Below, one piece after another: positions 1-5,381 of a stretch of DNA of 6,452 nucleotides. The translations under genes were made by a program, and so were the position numbers. The stretch's first letter is position 1; the number at the start of each line of letters is the position of its first letter. The DNA is from SIG565 sp045650565. GTDB lineage: Bacteria; Bacillota; Clostridia; Oscillospirales; Acutalibacteraceae. The notes below the pieces were generated by a model. That model saw only the letters and a list, made by a program, of their open reading frames with translations, made no database searches and was not told where the DNA came from. The stretch covers positions 1-6,452 of the forward strand of contig JAZRRG010000004.1 of NCBI GenBank assembly GCA_045650565.1, read 5' to 3'.

Positions 1-99
1 GGTGTGGATGCCAATATGATTAGACTTTGGGAAAATGAACGCAAGCAAATTAGTCTTAAATCTTGGGAGAAATATTTTAAGGATCGCATTACTCTTTAA
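1..99 (+). CDS. Double-HTH regulator, C-terminal fragment (cut by window edge)
   Basis: Thirty-two codons and a TAA stop continue an open frame from beyond the left edge. The peptide (from GVDANMIRLW to KYFKDRITL) is the same as the C-terminus of the complete gene at 139-717, except for one Asn/Ser change. Over these 99 bases the copies differ at seven positions (3, 24, 35, 39, 42, 87, 90); six are silent. Both copies have therefore been held under protein-level selection. The segment covers the last part of a degenerate second helix-turn-helix. It converges on its paralogue, with only the 101-137 hairpin between the two stop codons. Nothing can be said about its start or upstream neighbours. 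Confidence 0.75.
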   Translation, partial: GVDANMIRLWENERKQISLKSWEKYFKDRITL

Positions 100-100
100 C

Positions 101-137
101 GGACGACCGCCTCACAAAAAATGTGAGGCGGTCGTCC
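101..137. terminator. Perfect 16-bp hairpin shared by two convergent genes
   Basis: GGACGACCGCCTCACA (101-116) pairs perfectly with 122-137 around an AAAAA loop. Eleven of the 16 pairs are G-C in an A+T-rich setting. It starts one base after each of the two stop codons (99 on plus, 139 on minus). Neither strand has a T-tract after the stem (ATTAAAG on plus, GTTAAAG on minus), so it is not a textbook intrinsic terminator. It could stabilise 3' ends, act with Rho, or simply be the axis of the inverted duplication. Confidence 0.45.
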
Positions 138-138
138 A

Positions 139-717
139 TTAAAGAGTGATACGATCCTTAAAATATTTCTCCCAAGATTTAAGACTAATTTGCTTTCGCT
201 CACTTTCCCAAAGCCTAATCATATTGGCATCCACGCCAACAAGCCTTGCATATGGTCTTTTGCCGAGATTGAGACTTTCCCTATGTTCACGTATAAGTTT
301 GCCCTGTCCGTATGCTATAAAGCGGTTGTAATCGTCCAGAAGGTCATATATAGGGATATTATAGAGTTTGGAAAGCTTGTCCGCTGTCATTTTATCAAAG
401 CCATTATGATTACCTGTTTCAAGATTTATGTATGTGCTGCGAGCAATGCCAACAATTTGTGCCACTTCCTTTTGCATAAGACCAAGCTTATGTCGGCAAA
501 AGCGTAAGCGGTCGGGTATGTTATCAATATCTTCATAAGAGTGGTATTGCTTATTAAACAACTGTGCTTCGAGCAGTTTTCTCGGTGCCATAAGTCTAAA
601 GCTTAAAACAAATAAGGGAGAATGCTTTGTTTCACCGTTTTCGGTGTGCGACATTATATACATATTTTCTGCCGTCTGCTCGGTAATTCTCCAATGGGGA
701 GTTCTTTTCGTAACCAA
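139..717 (-). CDS. Transcriptional regulator with two XRE-like helix-turn-helix domains
   Basis: The 192-residue product has a first XRE-type DNA-binding domain at about 68-130 (helix-turn-helix around MQKEVAQIVGIARSTYINLE, 81-100). A more degenerate second one lies at about 137-188 (RPYARLVGVDANMIRLWE, 154-171, then a KQIS turn). I recall this two-HTH architecture with a YxSYEDIxNIPDRLRxCR lead-in as widespread in Clostridia, but know no defined function. Residues 1-60 are a non-HTH extension containing LSFRLMAPRKLLE. The start is uncertain. TTG at 717 has no Shine-Dalgarno. ATG at 654 overlaps the stop of the truncated sigma frame as TAATG, suggesting translational coupling (171 aa). ATG at 591 would give 150 aa. 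The gene runs in the same direction as sigK', directly past the point where sigK homology ends, and convergent to a second copy at 1-99. Confidence 0.8.
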   Translation of the reverse strand: MVTKRTPHWRITEQTAENMYIMSHTENGETKHSPLFVLSFRLMAPRKLLEAQLFNKQYHSYEDIDNIPDRLRFCRHKLGLMQKEVAQIVGIARSTYINLETGNHNGFDKMTADKLSKLYNIPIYDLLDDYNRFIAYGQGKLIREHRESLNLGKRPYARLVGVDANMIRLWESERKQISLKSWEKYFKDRITL

Positions 718-1073
718 AAACTCATTTGTGAGAGGGTTGCATTATCAATACACCTCGCCGCATAGGGCGCAAGATGTATGCTCTTATCACTTTTAAAGGT
801 TGAAATTCCCTTTATAAGACCTATTGTTCCAATAGAAATTAAATCTTCCGGGTCTACCCCCGTACCGTAATATTTTTTAACTATGTGGGCTACAAGCCGT
901 AAATTGTGCTCTATCAGTTTATCCTTTGCCGCCTTATCGCCCTCTGCCATACGCTTTAGAAGTTCGGCTTCCTCACTTTTTTTAAGCGGCGGCGGAAAGG
1001 AACCCGATGGCGCTACGTGCAGCGCTAAATAAAAAAGCTGTGAAGCAATTTTGTAAATAAGCTCCCAAAACAA
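654..1073 (-). pseudogene. sigK: Sporulation sigma factor K, N-terminal part, interrupted at the ARCIDN site
   Basis: Sigma-K directs late mother-cell transcription during sporulation. TTG at 1073 is chosen because AAAGGAG (1083-1089, minus) lies nine bases upstream. A hydrophobic pro-sequence-like N-terminus (QLFYLALHV) precedes the SFPPPL motif; then come the core-binding helices of region 2 (LIEHNLRLVAHIVKKYYGTG, DPEDLISIGTIGLIKG) up to YAARCIDN, residue 111. From residue 112 the 28-residue tail is unlike any sigma factor; regions 3 and 4 and most of 2.4 are absent. The break corresponds to residue 113 of B. subtilis SigK, where the skin element splits the gene into spoIVCB and spoIIIC. 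Unusual residues just before it (KSIHLAPYAARC, where the family usually has KGxxLATYAARC) hint at relaxed selection. It is either a developmentally rearranged split gene or a dead remnant; the missing 3' part is not in the window. Confidence 0.8.
741..752 (-). other. Candidate skin-type attachment site in sigK
   Basis: On the minus strand these bases read TGTATTGATAAT and encode Cys-Ile-Asp-Asn, the last residues that match sigma-K. From memory of the B. subtilis work, the recombination core AATACA (the complement of TGTATT) lies at the same codons; the plus strand here reads ATTATCAATACA. Beyond 740 the sequence diverges completely from sigK. Calling it an attachment site is an inference: the partner site and a recombinase would have to lie to the left of the window. 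Confidence 0.4.
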
Positions 1074-1095
1074 AAAAATCCACTCCTTTAAATCA

Positions 1096-1123
1096 AATAT
1101 ATGATTATAAAAGATTGTCTTAT
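1096..1123 (-). promoter_or_regulatory. Possible sigma-E-type promoter for sigK
   Basis: On the minus strand ATAAG (1123-1119) is followed after 15 bases by CATATATT (1103-1096). This resembles the mother-cell sigma-E pattern (ATA near -35, CATACAnT near -10), the factor that normally turns on sigK. The implied leader is very short, about 16 bases to the TTG. A perfect TATAAT (1109-1104) overlaps but has no good -35 partner at 16-18 bases. Confidence 0.3.
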
Positions 1124-1133
1124 TAAATTTTAG

Positions 1134-1162
1134 TTGCAATTAGTTTAAAAGTATGATAAAAT
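1134..1162 (+). promoter_or_regulatory. Sigma-A-type promoter for the T-box/ileS transcript
   Basis: TTGCAA (1134-1139; four of six matches to TTGACA) and TAAAAT (1157-1162; five of six to TATAAT) are separated by 17 bases. Transcription would begin near 1169, just before the T-box Stem I. TTGCAA is palindromic and lies between this unit and the divergent sigK. Confidence 0.55.
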
Positions 1163-1348
1163 TTATTGGAATTAAATACTAAAGACTGTGATGGAGAGAG
1201 TAGTCTCGAACGGATATTTTAGCGAGTCGGAGAGGGTGGGAGTCCGATATAGGCGTCGTGTATGAAAATCACTCCTGAGTTGTCCGCTGAATTAAGTAGG
1301 CGGTACCGGCTGTTCACCGTTAACAGAACCGCAGATGTCAGTCTGCCG

Positions 1349-1386
1349 TAATGGGTGGTTAACGAAAGTGGGCTTTCGTCCTGTTA
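1349..1386 (+). promoter_or_regulatory. T-box antiterminator
   Basis: TAATGGG (1349-1355) pairs with CCTGTTA (1380-1386), with two G-U pairs, and ACGAAAG (1362-1368) pairs with CTTTCGT (1373-1379) around a TGGG loop. This leaves TGGTTA (1356-1361) as the bulge that captures the free tRNA acceptor end. The element uses the 5' strand of the terminator, so the two folds exclude each other. The bulge reads UGGUUA(A) rather than the commoner UGGNACC. Confidence 0.85.
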
Positions 1387-1409
1387 TGGACGGGAGCCCG
1401 TATTTTTTT
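1370..1409 (+). terminator. Regulated intrinsic terminator of the ileS T-box
   Basis: GGGCTTTCGTCC (1370-1381) pairs with GGACGGGAGCCC (1388-1399), 12 pairs of which two are G-U, around a TGTTAT loop. A seven-T run (1403-1409) follows, directly before the ileS Shine-Dalgarno AGGAGG (1410-1415). Confidence 0.93.
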
Positions 1410-1421
1410 AGGAGGTTGTAT

Positions 1422-4400
1422 ATGTATAACAATATCTCACCTAATGTTAATTTTGTTGAAGAGGAGAAAAAAATCGGTAAATTTTGGGTAGATAACAAAA
1501 TTTTCGAAAAGAGTATCGAGGAGCGCAAGGACGGTACCCCGTATGTGTTTTATGACGGTCCGCCTACTGCTAACGGTAAGCCGCATATTGGCCACGTGCT
1601 AACGAGGGTTATTAAGGATATGATTCCCCGTTACCGCACGATGAAGGGCTCAATGGTGCCGAGAAAAGCGGGTTGGGACACACACGGACTTCCCGTTGAG
1701 CTTGAGGTTGAAAAGCTTTTGGGACTTGACGGTAAGGAGCAAATCGAGCAGTACGGCTTGGAGCCGTTTATTGCCCACTGTAAAGAAAGTGTTTGGAAAT
1801 ACAAGGGTATGTGGGAAGATTTTTCGCACACCGTTGGTTTCTGGGCTGATATGGAAGACCCGTATGTAACCTATCATAACGATTTTATTGAATCGGAGTG
1901 GTGGGCGCTCAAACAAATATTTGAAAAGAAGCTTCTTTATAAGGGCTTTAAAATAGTACCCTACTGTCCCCGTTGCGGAACACCGTTATCTTCTCACGAA
2001 GTAGCGCAGGGCTACAAAAATGTAAAGGAGCGCAGTGCGGTTGTTCGCTTTAAGGTAGTAAATGAGGATGCATATTTCCTCGCTTGGACAACTACACCGT
2101 GGACACTTCCCTCCAACGTGGCGCTTTGCGTAAACCCGAATGAAACCTATTGCAAGGTAAAGGCGGCGGATGGTTATACCTACTATATGGCTGAGGCACT
2201 GCTTGATAAGGTGCTCGGTAAATTAGGCAATGAAGAAACCCCTGCTTACACCGTAATTGAAAAATATAAGGGTACCGAGCTTGAGTATAAAGAGTATAAG
2301 CCGTTGTTTGCCTGTGCGGGTGAGGTTGCCGCAAAACAAAACAAGAAGGGACACTATGTAACCTGTGATACTTATGTTACCATGAGTGATGGTACAGGTA
2401 TTGTTCATATAGCCCCCGCATTCGGTGAGGATGATGCCCAGGTCGGCAGAAAATATGATTTACCCTTTGTTCAGTTTGTTGACAGCAAGGGTGAGATGAC
2501 AAGTGAGACGGCATATCACGGCAAATTTGTTAAGGATGCCGACGGGCCGATACTTGTAGACCTTGATAAAGAGGGTTTGCTTTTCGATGCACCCAAGTTC
2601 GAACACGATTATCCGTTCTGTTGGCGTTGCGATACTCCGCTTATCTACTATGCGAGAGAATCTTGGTTTATTAAGATGACGGCAGTTAAGGATGACCTAA
2701 TCAGAAACAACAATACAATTAACTGGATACCCGAGAGTATTGGCAAGGGTAGATTTGGCGACTGGCTTGAAAATGTTCAAGACTGGGGTATTTCCCGAAA
2801 TAGATATTGGGGCACACCGCTTAATATTTGGCAGTGTGAGTGCGGACATTTGCACTCTATTGGCAGTATTGCGGAGCTTAAGGAGTTGTCTGATAACTGT
2901 CCCGAGGATATTGAGCTTCACCGCCCATTTATAGATGCGGTAACCTTTAAGTGTGAGAAGTGTGGCAAAGAAATGCACCGTGTACCTGAGGTTATTGACT
3001 GTTGGTTTGACTCGGGCGCTATGCCGTTTGCACAGCACCATTACCCGTTTGAGAATAAGGAGTTGTTTGAAAGTCAGTTCCCGGCAGACTTTATTTCAGA
3101 GGCCGTTGACCAAACTCGTGGATGGTTTTATTCCTTACTTGCTATTTCAACCCTTATTTTTAATAAAGCGCCCTATAAAAATGTAATAGTGCTTGGTCAC
3201 GTTCAGGATGAGAACGGACAAAAAATGAGTAAATCTAAGGGCAATGCAGTTGACCCATTCGATGCGCTTGAGACACATGGTGCCGATGCGATTCGTTGGT
3301 ATTTCTATACAAACTCAGCTCCGTGGCTTCCTAACCGTTTCCACGCTAAAGCCGTAACCGAGGGTCAGCGCAAATTTATGGGCACCCTTTGGAACACCTA
3401 TGCATTCTATGTGCTTTATGCCGAAATAGATAAGTTTGACCCCACAAAATATAAGCTTGATGAGTGTAAGCTTACCATTATGGACAAGTGGTTACTGTCC
3501 CGTCTTAATTCTATGGCGACAACGGTTGATGATAACCTTTCTAACTATCGCATTCCCGAGGCGGCACGTGCTTTACAGGAATTTACGGATGAAATGAGCA
3601 ACTGGTATGTTCGCCGTGGCCGTGAGCGTTATTGGGTGCAGGATTTAACCGATGATAAAATTGCCGCTTATATGACACTTTACACTGCTCTTACGGTAAC
3701 CGCTAAAACGGCAGCGCCGATGATTCCGTTCATGGCAGAGAATATCTACCGCAATTTAGTTTGCAATGTAGATAAGTCGGCTCCCATAAGCGTTCACCTG
3801 TGCCGTTTCCCCGAGGTAGATGAAAGTCGTATCGATGCTTCGCTTGAAGACAGTATGGATAAGGTGCTCGAAATAGTAGTGCTTGGCCGTGCTGCAAGAA
3901 ACGGCTCTAACCGTAAAAACCGTCAACCGCTTAATACTATGTATGTAAAACTTGATGGTGAGCTTGATGACATCTATCTTGATATTATTAAGGATGAGCT
4001 TAACATTAAAAATGTTAGCTTTACTGATAATGTTGACGGCTTTGTTTCCTATAAGTTTAAGCCGCAACTAAAAACTGTTGGTCCAAAGTTTGGTAAACAG
4101 TTAAACGAGATAAGAGTAGCCCTTGCAGAGCTTGATGGCAATGCTGCAAAGGCAGAGCTTGATGAGAACGGAAAGTTGACTCTTAATTTACCGTCGGGTG
4201 TCGTTGTGCTCGAAACCGAGGATTTGCTAATAGAATCCGAGCAAAAGGAGGGCTTCTTTGCTCTTACCGACCACGGTGTTACTGTGGCTATCGATACGGT
4301 ACTAACCGAGGAGCTGATAGCCGAGGGCTTTGTTCGAGAGGTTGTATCAAAGGTACAAACAATGCGTAAGGAAGCGGGCTTTAATGTTATGGACCACATT

Positions 4401-4571
4401 AACATAACCGTTTTGGGTGAGCCGTTAGCAGTAGAAACGGCAGTTAAGTATAAGGACGGTATAGTAGGCGATACATTAGCCGATTCCCTTACCGCCGCTA
4501 CACCCACAGGCTTTGTTAAAGAGTGGGATATTAACGGTGCAAAGCTTACTATTGGTGTAGAGCGTATTTAA
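1422..4571 (+). CDS. ileS: Isoleucyl-tRNA synthetase, type 2 (IleRS2)
   Basis: This cytoplasmic class I aminoacyl-tRNA synthetase charges tRNA-Ile with isoleucine in an ATP-dependent reaction and hydrolyses mischarged Val-tRNA-Ile. ATG at 1422 follows AGGAGG (1410-1415). An upstream in-frame ATG at 1335 lies in the T-box RNA and is rejected. In the 1049-residue product the HIGH signature is H55-I-G-H58, followed by GWDTHGLPVE (84-93). Zinc-type cysteine pairs occur at CPRC (182-185), CWRC (400-403), CEC (472-474) and CEKC (511-514). The editing domain carries TTTPWTLP (223-230) and GTGIVHIAPAFGEDD (324-338). KMSKS is at 601-605. The length, GWDTHG wording and lack of the C-terminal zinc finger of E. 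coli-type enzymes indicate type 2, the clade typically insensitive to mupirocin. The frame is intact and all catalytic motifs are present. Confidence 0.98.
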   Translation: MYNNISPNVNFVEEEKKIGKFWVDNKIFEKSIEERKDGTPYVFYDGPPTANGKPHIGHVLTRVIKDMIPRYRTMKGSMVPRKAGWDTHGLPVELEVEKLLGLDGKEQIEQYGLEPFIAHCKESVWKYKGMWEDFSHTVGFWADMEDPYVTYHNDFIESEWWALKQIFEKKLLYKGFKIVPYCPRCGTPLSSHEVAQGYKNVKERSAVVRFKVVNEDAYFLAWTTTPWTLPSNVALCVNPNETYCKVKAADGYTYYMAEALLDKVLGKLGNEETPAYTVIEKYKGTELEYKEYKPLFACAGEVAAKQNKKGHYVTCDTYVTMSDGTGIVHIAPAFGEDDAQVGRKYDLPFVQFVDSKGEMTSETAYHGKFVKDADGPILVDLDKEGLLFDAPKFEHDYPFCWRCDTPLIYYARESWFIKMTAVKDDLIRNNNTINWIPESIGKGRFGDWLENVQDWGISRNRYWGTPLNIWQCECGHLHSIGSIAELKELSDNCPEDIELHRPFIDAVTFKCEKCGKEMHRVPEVIDCWFDSGAMPFAQHHYPFENKELFESQFPADFISEAVDQTRGWFYSLLAISTLIFNKAPYKNVIVLGHVQDENGQKMSKSKGNAVDPFDALETHGADAIRWYFYTNSAPWLPNRFHAKAVTEGQRKFMGTLWNTYAFYVLYAEIDKFDPTKYKLDECKLTIMDKWLLSRLNSMATTVDDNLSNYRIPEAARALQEFTDEMSNWYVRRGRERYWVQDLTDDKIAAYMTLYTALTVTAKTAAPMIPFMAENIYRNLVCNVDKSAPISVHLCRFPEVDESRIDASLEDSMDKVLEIVVLGRAARNGSNRKNRQPLNTMYVKLDGELDDIYLDIIKDELNIKNVSFTDNVDGFVSYKFKPQLKTVGPKFGKQLNEIRVALAELDGNAAKAELDENGKLTLNLPSGVVVLETEDLLIESEQKEGFFALTDHGVTVAIDTVLTEELIAEGFVREVVSKVQTMRKEAGFNVMDHINITVLGEPLAVETAVKYKDGIVGDTLADSLTAATPTGFVKEWDINGAKLTIGVERI

Positions 4572-4590
4572 TAACAAAAGTTCTTATAAT

Positions 4591-4625
4591 AAAAGGATGT
4601 GTATACAGCACATCCTTTTATTTTT
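4591..4625 (+). terminator. Intrinsic terminator of ileS
   Basis: AAAAGGATGTG (4591-4601) pairs perfectly with CACATCCTTTT (4609-4619) around TATACAG, followed by A and five Ts (4621-4625). It begins 19 bases after the ileS stop. The A/T-rich stem flanks (AAT before, ATT after) extend it by about three pairs. Confidence 0.9.
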
Positions 4626-4670
4626 GTCTCGTATTGTAATAATCAGGGAATATGGGTGTAAAATTGCTAC

Positions 4671-5054
4671 TTATTGGGCGAGAAAACACTGCCAAGTATT
4701 ATATAATACACGAATAACATAGTTGCGTTCAATATAAGATGCTCTGCCTAAGTTCATTATTTTTTCAGGATAATAGGTATCCTCGTAACTCACCAACAAG
4801 TAGTTTTTATAATACTCACTTATATACGGATATTCTGCTCGTACATAGACTCGTTTTATGTGCGGGTATTTTTCTTTTATCTCGGTTACTATTTCTTGGC
4901 AAAGACTATTAAATTGGCTTTTACTTCCGAAAAGAAATGTATCGACCTGTTTCTCACCAATAAGGTTTTCAATAATTTCAACAAGTTTTGATTTTAATTC
5001 TTTGCTTTCGTTTATCTTTCTATGACCGAAAAAGCAACAAGTTTTATCTTTCAT
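4671..5054 (-). CDS. SLOG-superfamily (YpsA/DUF1273-like) protein, shortened at the C-terminus
   Basis: The 127-residue product begins with TCCFFGHRKI (5-14), the first strand and GHR loop of YpsA-like Rossmann proteins of the SLOG superfamily. FLFGSKSQFN (40-49) and GRASYIERN (103-111) follow, motifs I recognise from a common clostridial hypothetical family. SLOG proteins are thought to bind nucleotides or nucleotide-derived ligands; no function is established for this branch. As I recall, relatives continue after ERN for roughly 50-60 more residues, beginning with something like MIDxSDxCVFYY. Here that is replaced by a 16-residue tail and a stop, suggesting a deletion or frameshift. ATG at 5054 is supported by GGTGGTGA (5061-5068, minus) six bases upstream. 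The gene is divergent from the HTH gene at 5148. DNA here is notably poor in G+C (18/60 in 4801-4860, 16/60 in 4981-5040). Confidence 0.75.
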   Translation of the reverse strand: MKDKTCCFFGHRKINESKELKSKLVEIIENLIGEKQVDTFLFGSKSQFNSLCQEIVTEIKEKYPHIKRVYVRAEYPYISEYYKNYLLVSYEDTYYPEKIMNLGRASYIERNYVIRVLYNTWQCFLAQ

Positions 5055-5079
5055 AATAAATCACCACCAACCTAAGCTT

Positions 5080-5091
5080 ACCATATATGGT
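5080..5091. promoter_or_regulatory. Palindrome ACCATATATGGT, possible operator
   Basis: A perfect 12-bp dyad lies between the two divergent genes. It sits 15-18 bases upstream of the SLOG gene's Shine-Dalgarno on the minus strand and just before a TATAAT (5095-5100) on the plus strand. Its core ATATAT is shared with the palindrome at 5119-5128. Operator function for the adjacent XRE-type protein is an inference from position only. Confidence 0.3.
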
Positions 5092-5118
5092 CGCTATAAT
5101 TTTCCTAAAAAGCATAAA

Positions 5119-5128
5119 CTATATATAG
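5119..5128. promoter_or_regulatory. Palindrome CTATATATAG, possible operator or -10 region
   Basis: A perfect 10-bp dyad lies seven bases before the Shine-Dalgarno AGGGGTGA (5136-5143) of the 77-residue HTH gene, with its centre 38 bp from that of the 5080-5091 palindrome. TATATA within it could be a -10 box, though no convincing -35 is found 17 bases upstream. If the HTH protein binds here it would repress itself. Confidence 0.3.
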
Positions 5129-5147
5129 AACTTTTAGGGGTGATGTT

Positions 5148-5381
5148 ATGAATACAAGAAAAGCTATAGCAAATAGATTATTAGAATTATGTGAGCAAAA
5201 GAAATTGACGGTAAACGCTCTTGCGAGAATCTCAGCCGTACCGCCCTCAACATTAAAGAATATAATCAACGGTGGTAGCAAGAATGCAGGTGTTGTTACA
5301 CTTAAAAAATTATGCGATGGTTTAGAAATATCCCTTTATGATTTTTTCAATACCAAAACATTTAAAACTTTAGAACAGTAA
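5148..5381 (+). CDS. Small XRE-family transcriptional regulator
   Basis: A stand-alone 77-residue DNA-binding protein, essentially a single XRE/Cro-type helix-turn-helix domain. The turn region is about residues 21-42 (TVNALARISAVPPSTLKNII and NG), followed by VTLKKLCDGLEISLYDFF (50-67), the usual helices 4 and 5. It has no effector domain, so it probably acts as a dimeric repressor. ATG at 5148 has AGGGGTGA (5136-5143) four bases upstream. It is divergent from the SLOG gene, with 93 bases holding two palindromes between them, and it ends before a strong terminator. Near-identical small regulators are, to my recollection, common in Clostridia; the target is unknown. G+C is lower than in the flanking housekeeping genes, as for its neighbour. 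Confidence 0.88.
   Translation: MNTRKAIANRLLELCEQKKLTVNALARISAVPPSTLKNIINGGSKNAGVVTLKKLCDGLEISLYDFFNTKTFKTLEQ

Larger units (their letters stand above)
1..237. repeat. Long inverted repeat (gene-end palindrome), centre at 119
   Basis: Base i matches the complement of base 238-i across the visible arms: 1-118 on the left, 120-237 on the right. Each arm is the 3' end of one copy of the double-HTH gene, and the centre is the perfect hairpin 101-137. Within the coding parts 92 of 99 positions are complementary; the one further visible mismatch is 100 versus 138. The arm continues beyond the left edge for an unknown distance, since the right-hand gene runs on to 717. A transcript crossing the centre would fold into a long double-stranded RNA. 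The silent nature of most mismatches argues for an old inverted duplication of a gene rather than a fold-back assembly artefact. Confidence 0.9.
1185..1409 (+). promoter_or_regulatory. T-box riboswitch, isoleucine-specific
   Basis: The leader senses uncharged tRNA-Ile and allows transcription into ileS when isoleucyl-tRNA is scarce. Stem I begins around GATGGAGAGAGTAG. Its distal part is the CGGA...TCCG stem (1228-1231/1243-1246) enclosing AGAGGGTGGGAG, the usual AG/GNUG-type motif. The specifier loop reads GAAAATCACTCC, with AUC (an isoleucine codon) at 1268-1270. Middle stems are visible: CCGC/GCGG (1284-1287/1300-1303), CGGCTGTT/AACAGaaCCG (1307-1314/1322-1331) and, as an alternative using G1331, GCAGA/TCTGC (1331-1335/1342-1346). 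The T-box bulge UGGU (1356-1359) matches an ACCA acceptor end, as expected for the A73 discriminator of tRNA-Ile. The terminator is at 1370-1409. The specifier, discriminator and downstream gene all agree, so the assignment is firm; the exact 5' boundary is approximate. Confidence 0.93.

Noticed and set aside
1..237. Palindrome as a fold-back assembly or library artefact
   Set aside because: An artefact would give identical arms. Here seven of 99 coding bases differ and six of these are silent, which needs evolutionary time. Long reads would still be the decisive test.
146..507. Two plus-strand open frames (61 and 105 codons)
   Set aside because: They lie antisense to the double-HTH gene and show no recognisable domains or ribosome binding sites; they are frame shadows.
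1096..1109. Perfect TATAAT as a sigma-A promoter of sigK
   Set aside because: No acceptable -35 hexamer occurs 16-18 bases upstream; the palindromic TTGCAA is 24 bases away. Kept only as an alternative to the sigma-E reading.
1074..1139. Upstream TTG (1139) as the start of sigK
   Set aside because: It has no Shine-Dalgarno and would place the promoter candidates inside the gene. TTG 1073 has AAAGGAG at nine bases and a family-like N-terminus.
1335..1421. 29-codon N-terminal extension of ileS from ATG 1335
   Set aside because: It lies across the T-box antiterminator and terminator and encodes no IleRS-like sequence. ATG 1422 has a proper AGGAGG and gives the expected N-terminus.
4049..4507. 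Minus-strand 152-codon open frame inside ileS
   Set aside because: Serine/threonine-rich low-complexity shadow of ileS codons, with no independent features. The other antisense frames within 1292-4067 were dismissed for the same reason.
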